From the NCBI GenBank assembly GCA_009602725.1, contig WELB01000432.1, forward strand, positions 5,465 to 34,390: a stretch of 28,926 bases of DNA, written 5' to 3'. Under the pieces are notes generated by a model. That model searched no databases. It saw only the letters and a program-made list of their open reading frames with translations, and was not told the DNA's origin. A program made the position numbers and the translations under genes. Source of the stretch: Spirogloea muscicola (taxonomy: Eukaryota; Streptophyta; Zygnematophyceae; Spirogloeales; Spirogloeaceae). Below, piece by piece: positions 1 to 10,100 of the stretch. Within the stretch, counting starts at the first letter, position 1; the number at the start of each line of letters is the position of its first letter.

Positions 1-121
1 CCCCCCCCCCCCCACACCCCCAACTGAAGCCACCTCATAATCTTATCTGACCCAATTACCACCGAAGCTACAAATGAGTATGCCACTCATGGCATTGCTT
101 CCTCACCACCGCCTTCCTCAG
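1..121. other. C-rich intron end upstream of the Deg1 exons
   Basis: The window opens with a run of 13 C followed by CA/C-rich sequence. No conserved coding is visible. It ends in a pyrimidine-rich stretch and the AG acceptor (120-121) of the first visible Deg1 exon, so it is most likely the 3' part of an intron. The long C-run may also mark a poorly resolved sequence edge. Confidence 0.5.
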
Positions 122-1626
122 GGTAACGCTGGGTGATCAGTCGGTGTACGCCGCCAACGTCGTCGGCTTCGATGAGGACAAGGACGTGGCGGTGCTGCGC
201 ATCGACGCGCCCCCTGAGAAGCTGCGGCCGCTGCCCGTCGGCAGCTCCTCGGACCTCCTTGTTGGCCAGAAGGTCTACGCCATCGGCAACCCGGTATGGC
301 CGTTGCGCCGCCTCTGACACTAATGCCCTTTCGCTGAGGCAGCTGACACGAATTACCAAGCAGGCGCTCTTAGTGCAATTAGGCGCTGTTAGTGCAATCA
401 AGCGCTGATTTGTGGCGGTGTTTTGTGTGTGCACTGCAGTTTGGCCTGGACCACACGCTGACCACTGGAGTGATCAGGTGCCGGCACGAGCCATCCGCGT
501 GGTATCTCCGTGATAGAGCAACTTAGCATGATTCTCTGAAGAAGAGCTAATTGATAACTGATAACCGATGAATTTACGCAGCCGATGAAAGGGCCCCAGA
601 AGAGATGTCTCAACGCTGCTGTTATAGGTGGCTCCCGGCAGCCAAGGTTTGACAAAGGTCTGACGCGGCTGCTGCCCTGGCTCCTCTGCCAGCGGCCTGC
701 GGCGGGAGATCAGCTCAGCTGCGACGGGACGCCCCATCCAGGACGTCATACAAACCGACGCTGCGATCAACCCGGGCAACTCGGGCGGCCCGCTTCTCGA
801 CTCCAGTGGCAATCTCATCGGCATCAACACCGCCATCTACTCACCAAGCGGCGCGTCCTCCGGCGTCGGCTTCTCCATCCCCGTGGACACTGTCTCGGGC
901 ATTGTGGACCAGATTGTGCGGTTTGGCAAGGTGACGCGGCCAGTGCTGGGCATCTCCTTTGCACCGGAGCAGTCGGTGGAGCAGCTTGGCGTGTCAGGCG
1001 TCCTGGTGCTTGACGCACCACCCGACGGGCCCGCCGGCAAGGCGGTACTGGCACTGCCCTCTTTGCGTTCTCATGCAATCATTCCACTTACGACTGGACA
1101 TTCTTATCAGTCCAACAAGCCAATATGGAAGTGTCTAACTTCTTTCACATAAGAAAAGCCTCTTTGAAAGTTGAAGCAGATTCTGAGCATGAATTGAGGT
1201 CCTATGGATCTGATCCCTTTTAAGCACTTGCTGATATCACTTTATTGCTGCAGGGCTTGAGGCCAACGTCCCGGGACAACTATGGCCGGCTTGTGCTCGG
1301 GGATGTGATCACGTCTATTGACGGGCAAAAGATCAAGAATGGCAGTGACCTCTACAAGATCCTTGACAAGTGCAAGGTCGGCCAGAAGGTACACAAATAT
1401 ATGTGCAGTCCAACTTTTTGACATAAGATAACATTGACCACAATACAAATATGTAGACCAATACAAAACTGGTACAGCCAAAAACCTACTAACCTCAAGC
1501 ATTGCTCATGTGCGATCGAGCTTTGTCTGCTACTAATGTATGTCTGCATCTGTGTGGCAGGTCACGGTCGAGGTGCTGCGAGGTGACTCGTCCGAGAAGC
1601 TTGTAGTCACACTGGAGGCAAAGTAA
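122..1626 (+). CDS. DEG1: Deg1-type chloroplast serine protease (HtrA family), 3' part of gene
   Basis: Five exons, 122-293, 440-477, 693-1044, 1254-1388 and 1561-1626 (TAA), join in frame with GT-AG introns and give 253 residues after a split first codon. Plant Deg1 is an ATP-independent trypsin-like protease of the thylakoid lumen that degrades damaged photosystem proteins. The catalytic Asp is in the block [12 protein letters not shown] (codon 183-185). The nucleophile is in [13 protein letters not shown] (Ser codon 781-783). The block [15 protein letters not shown] follows, then a C-terminal PDZ domain from about 1254 with [14 protein letters not shown] and a final TVEVLRGD strand. The catalytic His, the first protease strands and any transit peptide lie before the window, so targeting cannot be seen. 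Wording of the conserved blocks and the ending directly after one PDZ domain fit Deg1 better than Deg5, Deg8 (no PDZ in Deg5) or Deg2. The visible part is intact. Confidence 0.93.
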
Positions 1627-2349
1627 AGCACGATCGCAGGCCCATCCATGGCCAGTCAGCCTCTGGGAGATTTTTTGATAGCTCGTTAAGCTGAGTGAGA
1701 GAGTAGGCTAAGAACTTTCTGGAGGTCACACATTCTTAATTTAAGAGGGACATTGTGTTGCCCACCTTGACTTTGGCAGAAAATTTGCAATTCTACCTCA
1801 CTATTGCAGCTTAAAGAGCATCGCGCATGCTTAGGGTGGAGAGCAGCACTTGGTCAACCAGCGAAAGCCCGCGATGCCGCAGTGCAGGCTGCGGTGCTTG
1901 CAGAGCATGGCGGAGGCGGGGCTACTGCCAACACTGGCTGCCACTGGCAAGGAGGTTGTAGGAGGACTGCAGCAGTCGCGCTGAGGCGTTTTGGGTTGTG
2001 CTCGCAGTCATGCGGACTGGCCATGGCTGCGCTATTGGAGAATGGGTTCGCCACTTGCTATGTGCCTAAAGCTCTTAAGAGGAAGAAGCAGCTTCTCCAA
2101 TTTAATGCAGTGGCTGTGGAAGGCCAGGCTGATGGATTATACAAGGCTATACATTAAACTCTGGCCGTACCCACCGTGTGGACTTGACCAGCCGGCGGCC
2201 TTGGACTTCTAGGTGGTCCAGAGCCAGGCGGGGCTGGGGTTCTGGTGGCCACCAGAGTGCGTACCCAGTGACCACTCGAGTCGCTGTGTGCTCCTTTTCT
2301 GGCTTTTCTGGCTATCTTCCAACTCTACTCTTTTTTCTGGGCCGGCCCA
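1627..2349. other. Gene-less stretch after Deg1 with one minus-sense repeat tail
   Basis: This is Deg1 3' UTR and intergenic sequence. A run around 2085-2150 (CTTCTCC, then GGCTGTGGAAGGCCAG, then TACAAGGC) matches, in the minus sense, the retroelement tail seen at 23505-23580 and 26515-26545. An open frame at 1804-2157 ends inside this repeat and has no recognisable domain, so it is not called as a gene. Confidence 0.45.
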
Positions 2350-2570
2350 TCACAGCCACAGCCCTCTGCTGCCTCTGCTGCCTCTGGCTCTGGCCGGGGG
2401 AACCGTTTCCAGGAGCCTAGCTTCTCTGACCTGAGGCTGCTTAGCAGGGGTTACTGAGTAACACGTTGCTGCTTTATTTCTTGTTGTGCTTGTTTTCCTT
2501 AGCGCTTCCCCTGGCCCCCTTCTCGTACTTTGTTCCTTCTTTTTTGGGCTGGCTTTACCAGCCCCTGACC
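2350..2570 (+). mobile_element. 5'-truncated retroelement copy, C-terminal remnant and hairpin tail
   Basis: The + strand reads ASAASGSGRGNRF and then SDLRLLSRGY followed by TGA at 2454-2456. This is the C-terminal signature shared by more than ten fragments in the window. The 3' flank carries a T-run and the hairpin GGGCTGGCTTTACCAGCCC (2546-2564). Nothing of the body of the element is present. The assignment to a non-LTR retrotransposon is inferred from repeated 5' truncation and from the longer copies at 24209-24603 and 24860-25231. Confidence 0.55.
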
Positions 2571-2592
2571 TCAATGGGCGAGCCCTTTCTAC

Positions 2593-2641
2593 TGGCCGTG
2601 CTATGGCCGCCGCCTCTGGGTCTCGGTGGAGTGCCTCTTTC
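2593..2641 (+). mobile_element. Short retroelement fragment interrupted by an inverted tail
   Basis: It encodes GRAMAAASGSRWSASF, aligning with the penultimate block of the family's C-terminus. The match stops at CTCTTTC, where an opposite-sense tail (TGTAAGGCAGTAGCTGTGAG onwards) begins. A copy near 24645-24660 is interrupted at the same motif, but by a tail in the other orientation. Confidence 0.55.
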
Positions 2642-2680
2642 TGTAAGGCAGTAGCTGTGAGAGGCCAGCCCAAAGAGAGA

Positions 2681-3101
2681 AGTGCGCGCCCATAAAGAAG
2701 AGGGGCTGGCAAAGCCAGCCCAAAAAAGAATGGACAATGTCCAAAGCGAAAGAAAGAGGAGCCGGAAAAAGGACTACACTACAAAACACTGCAGAATACA
2801 TAGACGATGCAGAGGGAAGCTCAGTACCCACGAGTGAGCAACGTCAGGTCTGAGTAGCTCGCTGCAGGGAAAGAGGCACTCCGCTTTTTCTTTCCCTGCA
2901 GCGAGCTACTCAGACCTGACGTTGCTCACTCGTGGGTCCTGAGCTTCCCTCTGCATCGTCTATGTGTTTTGCAGTGTTTTGTAGTTAGTGTAGTCCTTTT
3001 TCCGGCTCCTCTTTCTTTGGCATTGGACATTGTCAATTCTTTTTGGCCGCGCTTGCTCTCTTTTTTGGGCTGGCAGCCCCTCTTTTCTATGGGCGAGCAC
3101 T
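2681..3101. repeat. Foldback of two head-to-head retroelement 3' ends
   Basis: The left arm (2681-2874) and right arm (2889-3101) are near-perfect reverse complements around a 14-base loop (2875-2888). The right arm has about 20 extra bases near 3050-3070. Each arm contains the family's last codons (SYSDLTLLTRG): the left arm reads on the minus strand with stop at 2821-2823, the right arm on the plus strand with stop at 2940-2942. Each is followed by the same 3' flank (CTTCCCTCTGCATCGTC, then CCGGCTCCTCTTTC, then GGACATTGTC) and the GGGCTGGC motif. Patchier homology continues outward to about 2641 and 3190. Confidence 0.85.
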
Positions 3102-3239
3102 TCCTTTCTACTGGAAGAGTCCTTCTTCTCCTGCTATATTCATACGTGTTTTTTCTCCTGGGCTGGCCGATCACAGCCATCGCCTTCTGATGGAAGCGTC
3201 TTCATTTCCGATGGGCCTAAATTAGGTCAAACTAGGTCA

Positions 3240-3665
3240 GGCTGCATGCATGGCGAGCTGACTTCCGCCGCCACCGCCGCAGCCGCCGCCGCCGCAGCCG
3301 CCGCCGCCGCCGACGCCGCCATTGTCGTCGCCGCCGATGTCGCCCCGCCGCCGTCGCCATGAGCGGTACGGCGCGCATAGCCTGCCCGCGCCGGTCTGGC
3401 CTCACTCTCGCTGGAAGACTGCCGCCGGTGCCGCCGCCAACGACGAGGCTTGAGGCGGAGCTCGGGCTCTCTCGCCTTCCCTGACGGCGCTGCGGCAGCC
3501 ATTGCGGCGGCGGCGGAGACGCTGGAGCCTCCGGCGTTGCTGCGGCGGCTGGGGCTGCCGCAGCGGCCGGGACCTGCTGAAAGGAAGGAGGGCTTAGGAT
3601 TAGGGTTTGGAGTTAGGGTTTGGGGTAGGAAGAGAGGGGCCGAGTGGCGGCTGGCCTTGTGACGC
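3240..3665. other. CCG-rich block with possible but unproven coding
   Basis: (CCG)n-type low complexity at 3265-3360 and again at 3430-3580 reads as poly-Ala or poly-Pro in several frames. One plus frame from about 3378 to 3662 looks protein-like (SLAFPDGAAAAIAAAAETLE, then PPALLRRLGLPQRPGPAER) but has no ATG and runs into telomere-like sequence. It could be the CpG-rich 5' region or a first exon of the downstream HERC-type gene. The evidence is too weak to call a CDS. Confidence 0.3.
3597..3632 (+). repeat. Degenerate TTTAGGG-like tract
   Basis: The run GGATTAGGGTTTGG, then AGTTAGGGTTTGGGGTAGG, consists of imperfect plant-type telomere units in the G-rich orientation. It lies at the edge of the CCG-rich block. 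Confidence 0.5.
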
Positions 3666-4534
3666 CTCGGGTCCTGCTCTGGCCGCGGCCTACCTAGTCA
3701 TGATTAGTATCAGTGATACTACTATTCAGCTTAAACACCTAGAACTTATTCTCCTACTCGAATAGGCAGAGCGCGGCCCTGAGGTCGTCGCAGCACTCTC
3801 GTGGGCACTGAGCCTCGCCCACGTCCATCTCCGTCGCCGGTTGTGCAGGAAAAGGGCGTCTGAGGCGGAGCTACACGCCCCGGGCTCGCATCGATCGGCC
3901 GGCTGTGGAAGGTGTGCTGAGCCCTTTTGATAAACCATTCTTGTAAATGAGTTAGTAAAGGGGTTAAGCTTACGCTACGCAAGAAGTACCTCAGATTCTC
4001 ATAATATTGTGTTGCCTGAGGTATCTTTGGGGGCTGCTTGGAGAAGCAGGGCAAGGAGCTCAGGATACCCTGACTGGCTGTTAGCGGGAGAGTGTAGGGA
4101 ATTGCAAGCAATCTGGCCCGTCGAAGGATGCATAGGCTGTGGCACTCTAGGCGGGTGCAGAATGAGGCTGAGCAATGCGGGTGCAGAGCTTGGCCTCATG
4201 TAAAGAATAGGCTGGAGCTCGAACAAGCATTGTGACAACAGAGGGTTTGTCAATTGGTAAAGGGCCGGGGGTCAAAATAAATAATGACATACTATCCCGT
4301 GATTGATCAGATTCACTAGATTCAGGTATATCCGCCTGGTGCCGGGTTCCAGGGTCTGCAGTGCTGAGCAGCAAGTTGCCCCCTGTAGAGAAGCTGCTGT
4401 GGATAATGGATTCTCAGACTTGAATGCTAAACCCCAAACCCCTCAGAACCTAAACCCTCAACCCTATTTAACTCTTCCATTATTTCTAGATTTTGCAGCT
4501 GAGATTTTATGTGTATTGCTGTCGTGCCGTGCAG
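3666..4534 (+). other. Region that should hold the missing 5' end of the RCC1-HECT gene
   Basis: One candidate exon, 3766-3911, is open for 48 codons (start AERGPEVVAALSWALSLAHV). It has an acceptor AATAG and a donor GGAAG|GTGTGC. I do not recognise the peptide and cannot join it in phase to 4535. A short ATG-led piece, ATGAGGCTGAGCAATGCGG at 4161-4179 followed by GT, would be in the right phase (one base) for the exon at 4535, but its donor is poor. A C-rich tract at 4426-4466 (CTAAACCCCAAACCCC, then CCTAAACCCTCAACCC) is degenerate telomere-like sequence in the opposite orientation to 3597-3632. Confidence 0.3.
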
Positions 4535-7197
4535 TGTATGCGTGGGGCCGTGGGGACCTCGGACAACTGGGCCTGGGTGATTTGAGAGCTTATGAGTGCG
4601 TCCCTGCAGCTGTGCACCTGCTCGATGCCAAAGACATCGTCCATGCAGCCGCCGGCGACTATCACACCCTCTTCCTCACAGGTGCCTCGCCAATTTCTGG
4701 ACCTGACCCACAGCCTCAACTGTGATAAAGGGTTTTGCTTTTCACACCATGTACCGTGGCAGCTTGATGGGTCTAAGTAAGGTTCAGGCTTAGGGTCTAA
4801 GTCCAGCACCTGAATTCCAGGAACAGCCAAACTTTGTCAAAGTTCCTGCTGGTTGTTGAATGCATCAATTAGCCTCATGTTGCAAGACTCATCCTTGTGT
4901 TGTCAGCAAGATCATCCACACCTCTGCTTTTGCTTCTTATTTTGGTCGAGCTGGTTGTCATCGAATGTGCTGCCATGGAAGCAGAACGTGCATGACTCTC
5001 ACAAGCTTGTGCTGGTGCATTGTCCACTGATCACCGTCGTTAGAAGGAATTGGTTGGTAGTTAATGAGGTTTTCTCAGTGACTGACTATGTCAGATTCTC
5101 TTAATGCAGGCGACGGGGAGGTCTATTCAACCGGTAGCAACGATGCCGGCCAGCTGGGTGTGAGGAGTCGCGGCGGCCTGCAGGCGTCCCCCACCAACGG
5201 GGCGGACCCTGTGGATGCCTCTGTGCTGCCAAGGGACTCTGAGGCTCTCGATACGGACGTGCAGGCAGGTCCTGTGCGCATCGAGGCCCTGGATGTTCAC
5301 AAGGTCGTCCACCTTGCCTGTGGCCAAGCCCACTCGGTTGCCGTCACAGGTGCTTCCATTGCAGTGCCTTCTCCTTTGCTTAGCCTTTCCTTGCCTTTCA
5401 TTGTAGCTGGATGCGTGACAGCACCTTCACATTTATGAATACTGATGTACATTTCTTTGTACTTAGTCACGCCCGACATCTTGCATATCATTGTTTAAAA
5501 ACTAGTTGGAGGACCAGGAGTGTCTGCTTTTAGTTAGTGTGGTTTCTGTCATCTTCCCAAGCCTTTCTATAGCTCTAGTCAACCTTTAGATGACTTGTAC
5601 TCGCCCTGTCAAAAGCCTATGCATTAGACAGCATAGTTGGCATGTCGGGGTGCCAGCAAATGGCTCATTGGCGTCGTGGGGCCTGGGGGAGTACGGCCAA
5701 TTGGGCATTGATGGCCACATGTTGGCAACAGACAAAATACTGCCAAGAATCATCAAGGGCACCGCAAGCCACAACTTTGCCCGCGTCAGCTGCGGCGCAA
5801 ACCACACTCTTGCTCTGACGGGTACTGCTCGTTGCCGTTTGAATCAAGTATCTCTTTAAAAATGCAGAGAGCAAAGCCTGTACTATGACTTCTTATCATC
5901 ACTCAAGTGTAAGTCACCACCCTAGGTGTAGGAGTCCCTATACTTTAATATCTATTTCTTCAACTGGCTTCCGCGTTACAGTGATTGCCTGGTCTTGCAT
6001 GTGTGGAGTCATTCAGCATCTAATATCTATGCACATCCGTGTGTAGGTGGTGGGGATGTGTTCTCCTTTGGCCAAGGCATGTTTGGACAACTGGGACACG
6101 GCAATACCGACAATGCTCTAAGTCCTGTGCATGTTGAAGGCCTTTGGGGCCTTGGTATTGTACAGGTGAGGAGGCTGTTAGTAAGGCAAAGTGCTCCGTA
6201 GACTTGCCCAAGAAGGTCAACGAAGCCAAGACAAAGCCACGCACTAAGGAAGGACAGCTCATGTGCTAATCTTCCACTGCCAGGTTGCAGCTGGTGAGAG
6301 CCACAGTGCGGCACTTACTGCTGATGGCCTGGAAAGTGTTCTTATCCCTCCCTCCTTAAAAGGTTTTCATTACTGGAGAGCCAAGCATGTACGCCCAGTG
6401 GTGTCCATATAAAAAGTTGCAGTTTTCTGCACTTGTCGTGACATTGAGAATCACTGGGCGTCTGCATATGGTGCTTCTCATGCACCTATCCGGGCTTTGG
6501 TCTGACTGCTTGCTGCTGATGATTATGCATTCATTGATACACACATAACAGGTGTACACTTGGGGAAGGGGTAAATATGGCCAACTCGGGCACGGCGTCC
6601 TTACCAACGAGACGAAGTCCATGCGTGTTGACGCCCTCGCAGGACGACGCGTGGTGCAAATCGCTTGTGGGGGGGACCATACTATGGCTCTGACCGACCA
6701 GAGCAAGCTATACACAGTGGGCATTCCATGTCATTGCCATCCACCACTTCTTTTGTCGGTCATCTCATAAGTCACGTGCATCAAACATTACATCTATTCC
6801 TTTGTCATGTCATGAGGTTGTCAAGGGTTCAAAGCAAGGGCAAGGGTGTCGGGATCAAGGTCTCATGCAGTTCTCATTACTGATTGCAGTTGGAGGTACT
6901 ATTCTACTGTATACTGTGTCATGTGTCAGCTCCATCATAACTTATTACATGCTCTTAAATGACGAAGTTCAGGGCTTTTATCTGGGTGTGTGTTTTGCAG
7001 TGGGGACGAGGCAGATGGGGCCAGACTGGCCACGGCACGCAGGAGGACTGGTCCATGCCAAGGAGACTGGAAGGCCTCGGGCCTGGGAGGGTCGAGCAGA
7101 TCACTGCCGGGAGCCGTCACTCCCTGGCCCTTCTCGAGGACGGCTCAGTAATGGGATGGGGTGACAACGAGCAAGGCCAGCTCGGGCAGTCAAGGAG
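4535..7197 (+). other. RCC1 seven-blade propeller segment of the HERC-type ligase
   Basis: Seven RCC1 repeat openings are visible: [13 protein letters not shown] (4535), [13 protein letters not shown] (5110 exon), [13 protein letters not shown] (5657), [13 protein letters not shown] (6047), [13 protein letters not shown] (6552), [12 protein letters not shown] (split by the intron 6717-7000) and [13 protein letters not shown] (near 7148-7186). Most are preceded by the strand motif ending in CGxxHxxALT or its variants. Repeat two has a long acidic insertion, about 40 residues, after GQLGV. Seven blades is a complete RCC1 propeller. Most introns fall at repeat borders, in phase 1 or 0. Confidence 0.92.
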
Positions 7198-10100
7198 GTA
7201 GTAAATCATGCCCTCTTAAAATGCTGTTGAACTTTTGCAAGCATTGTTAGAGTATGACACATTCCTGTACTGTCATTTCAGGCACTTGCTGTCGTACTTG
7301 TATTCCGATTCATTTCTAAAAGAATACGGTGCAATGGGACACCTTAGGTGTATTGAGTCTCCTTCCGTCTTTCTTCTTGTCATGTTTGTGCAGCCTTGCT
7401 GAATTTAGAACGGAGCAAATTGAGCTACTTCCAGTGAAGGTAGCCGGCCTCTCCATGCACGGCACGAAGATTCTCTTTGCAGTTGCTGGGGGCGAGAACA
7501 ATGTTGCTGTGCTGCAGAAGACGCTAAGGTTGGTGCTCAAGGTCTCCGATAAATCTGAGTGAGTTGGGGTTCTTTTACATATGGGGCTCCTTTGGCTGAT
7601 GGACTCCAGGATTGTGTAAATTCTTGAAAGAAGTATTTGAATGTTGGCGCTCATAGTGAGTTCGTGCAATACTTTTGTTTCTGTGAGGAGCCTGGCCCTG
7701 TCAATTCTGGTCTCCTGTGTCCTTTTTGTGTCTTCATGTCTGTTCATATGAGCATCATCAGCAGGAAAGCAATAGAAATGTTTCACTTGTGTCTCAGGGC
7801 ATAGCAAATTCTGGTCGCAGACTTGATGGTCTCGGTTTGAGGGTGGGGGATTGAGGTCCTTGGAAGACCACTTTCTAGCCTAGCTTCTTTGGGGTCTAGG
7901 CAAGCAAGCTCAACAATGTACAACTTTGCAACTTGCAGGAATACCAGAAACGAAGAAAGCACGTCAGAGCCCATGGCGCTTGATGAGAAACTGGACTCAC
8001 CACAAAGTGCAGATAATCAGCGACAGAGCCCAAAGGGACTCGACAATGTTGGTGTACAAATTGGCAATCTGGAGGTGGTTGAAGTTGGGCAATTGAGTCC
8101 CAGTACACGACAAGATCCGTCTCCAGACGACGAAGATGTGGGGCCTGTTGAAAATGCTCCAAGTATGGCTCCTGCCCTGCTGGTGGTCTCAGGAGGCGAG
8201 ACCGAGGACGCCAATGGCGTTATAGTGGACGACGAGGCGAGGAGTGCACCAATGGTGCCACTGGCAGGCTCTGCAGAGGCTTCACTGGAACGCACAATGG
8301 ACCTTGAGCCAGACCACGAGGGCCACATGCTGCAGCGCACGATGTCCAAGCGGCGGACTGAGGAGGATGTCCGCCAGGACGCTGCAAATGGCAATGGGCG
8401 CGGGGAGCTTGACGAACATGGCGCTGGGCTGCTGCCAATGAGGCTACCAGATCTTGCTCATCTCATTCAGGTCAGGAGAGCCAGTACTGACCATGAGAGA
8501 AATTAATCACCAAATGCTTTAATCGTTGTTCCCTTGCATTGTAAATAGCACGGAGGTTACTGCTCATATGGAGCTCCATAGCATGGAGTGCTGCTACTTG
8601 AGATGGGAAAGCTTCCCGGGTGACATGCTCTGCAGCTTCACTTAGTGGACTTAGGTCTTGCTACACAGCAAATGGCATGTTGTGTGTGCAGGAAGTGCAG
8701 CTTGGAGAGGCTCATGTAGCAGCGCTGACGCATGCACTTGATGACATCTTCGCATCTCTTGGGTATTTAGTCCACCACTTCCAAGCACAGTCTGCAAGGG
8801 CAGGTGTGTTTTCAAGCGCATCCGCTACGCTGGACTTTTGTCCTATGTATCTTTGCTACCAATGGCCACTGTCAACAACATAGTTCACATCTAGAGAGCA
8901 ACTCAATCCCTAAATATGTTGAGTATGTCTCACTCCACTCGCGTCTAGATTGAAGGTGGTCAATGTGAACCACTGTGGCATTCTGAGGCTGTTAAGTGGA
9001 TTGGCACTTTGTGACCGTGGCTAAGTTGTTGTGCTTGAACCAGAAGGAGAAGCGCTGGCCTCAGAAGTAGGTCTGAGACTGGACGTAGAGAAGATACAGA
9101 GCACCTATCGTTCGCTGCTGGAGCTCTACAACCCTGAGGTCAGTCCAACCGAGACAGCGAGGGCCTAAGAGTTGGGAAATTGAACACTTGTTTACTTGAT
9201 GGCGGGTTGACCACACATTTCCAAACCCTTTCCATACAATCTACTGACTACTGCATGACAAACAGCAGTGTCAACCAGTCCCTAGCTGCCCTTCTTACTC
9301 GGTGTGATGCATAGTTATAATGGTTCAGCAATTGCTGAGAAAATGAGGGTGTGAGTCTATCTAGATGAGTAAATGTCGTATATGCTCAGCCTTTAGGGTA
9401 GTCTGCTGCAGGAATTGAGTAGCGGCTTGGTTTTGGAGGTGATTGATGAAAAGTTTGCCAGATACTTTGCCAACTGTTGTGAAATGAGCGGCAAAATGTG
9501 GATTAGCTGCACATGTCATGGGCTTTAGGCCCGCTTGCCATCACAGTTGTAGCAGTGGCTTGCGCAACTAGGTGCATCATATATGCAAGTAAGGAGGAGT
9601 ACAGCAAGAGTAGGGCTTCAGTGGAATTCATATGCTTGGAATGGGTTAATGTAAGCTCAAGTTGGTGTTTCAGGTTATAACAACCCTCTCTGCAGCCTCT
9701 GCAAGGCTGCTCAACGGCATCGAAGCACGCATCCACCGAGTATCTGAGCCTCGCACGATGAGGGTGTGCGTCAAGACTTCTCAGCTTGCTGATGGGCGTT
9801 TTTTCTGATCCAACACAGATTGATGCCAAGAATAAGCTGATGATAAACACTTCAATTACCACCTGGAAATCGCCAATGTCAGATGCAAAGTGGCGCTGTG
9901 CCACAAAAGTCATTCACTTCAGCTCCAGTGGCGGCTGTGTGACAGGCTTTGCTGGTGCTGCTCCAAAGTCCCCTTATTGGTGAGAAGGGGTGAGAAGACA
10001 GTCAGGTCGTTAGTGGTGATGTATGCCGGATAATATGGTACCAGATTTAGTAACGTGTTTATGCTGGCTCCCCATCTACCATGGGACGGTGGTTGATGAT

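Noticed and set aside
3227-3502. Poly-Ala frame on the minus strand in the CCG block
   Set aside because: (CCG)n sequence is open in most frames, and no domain, start context or splice partner was found.
4009-4203. 64-codon frame as the first exon of the RCC1-HECT gene
   Set aside because: It has no RCC1-like content and no donor in the right phase at its end. Only the short piece at 4161-4179 could fit, and that is weak.
7316-7807. 163-codon minus-strand frame
   Set aside because: It overlaps the in-phase exon 7394-7558 of the ligase and has no recognisable domain.
9786-9983. Open frame and possible exon from 9825 in the HERC-type gene
   Set aside because: Only the short exon 9946-9989, in another frame ([14 protein letters not shown]), fits the phases of its neighbours. 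The rest is intron.
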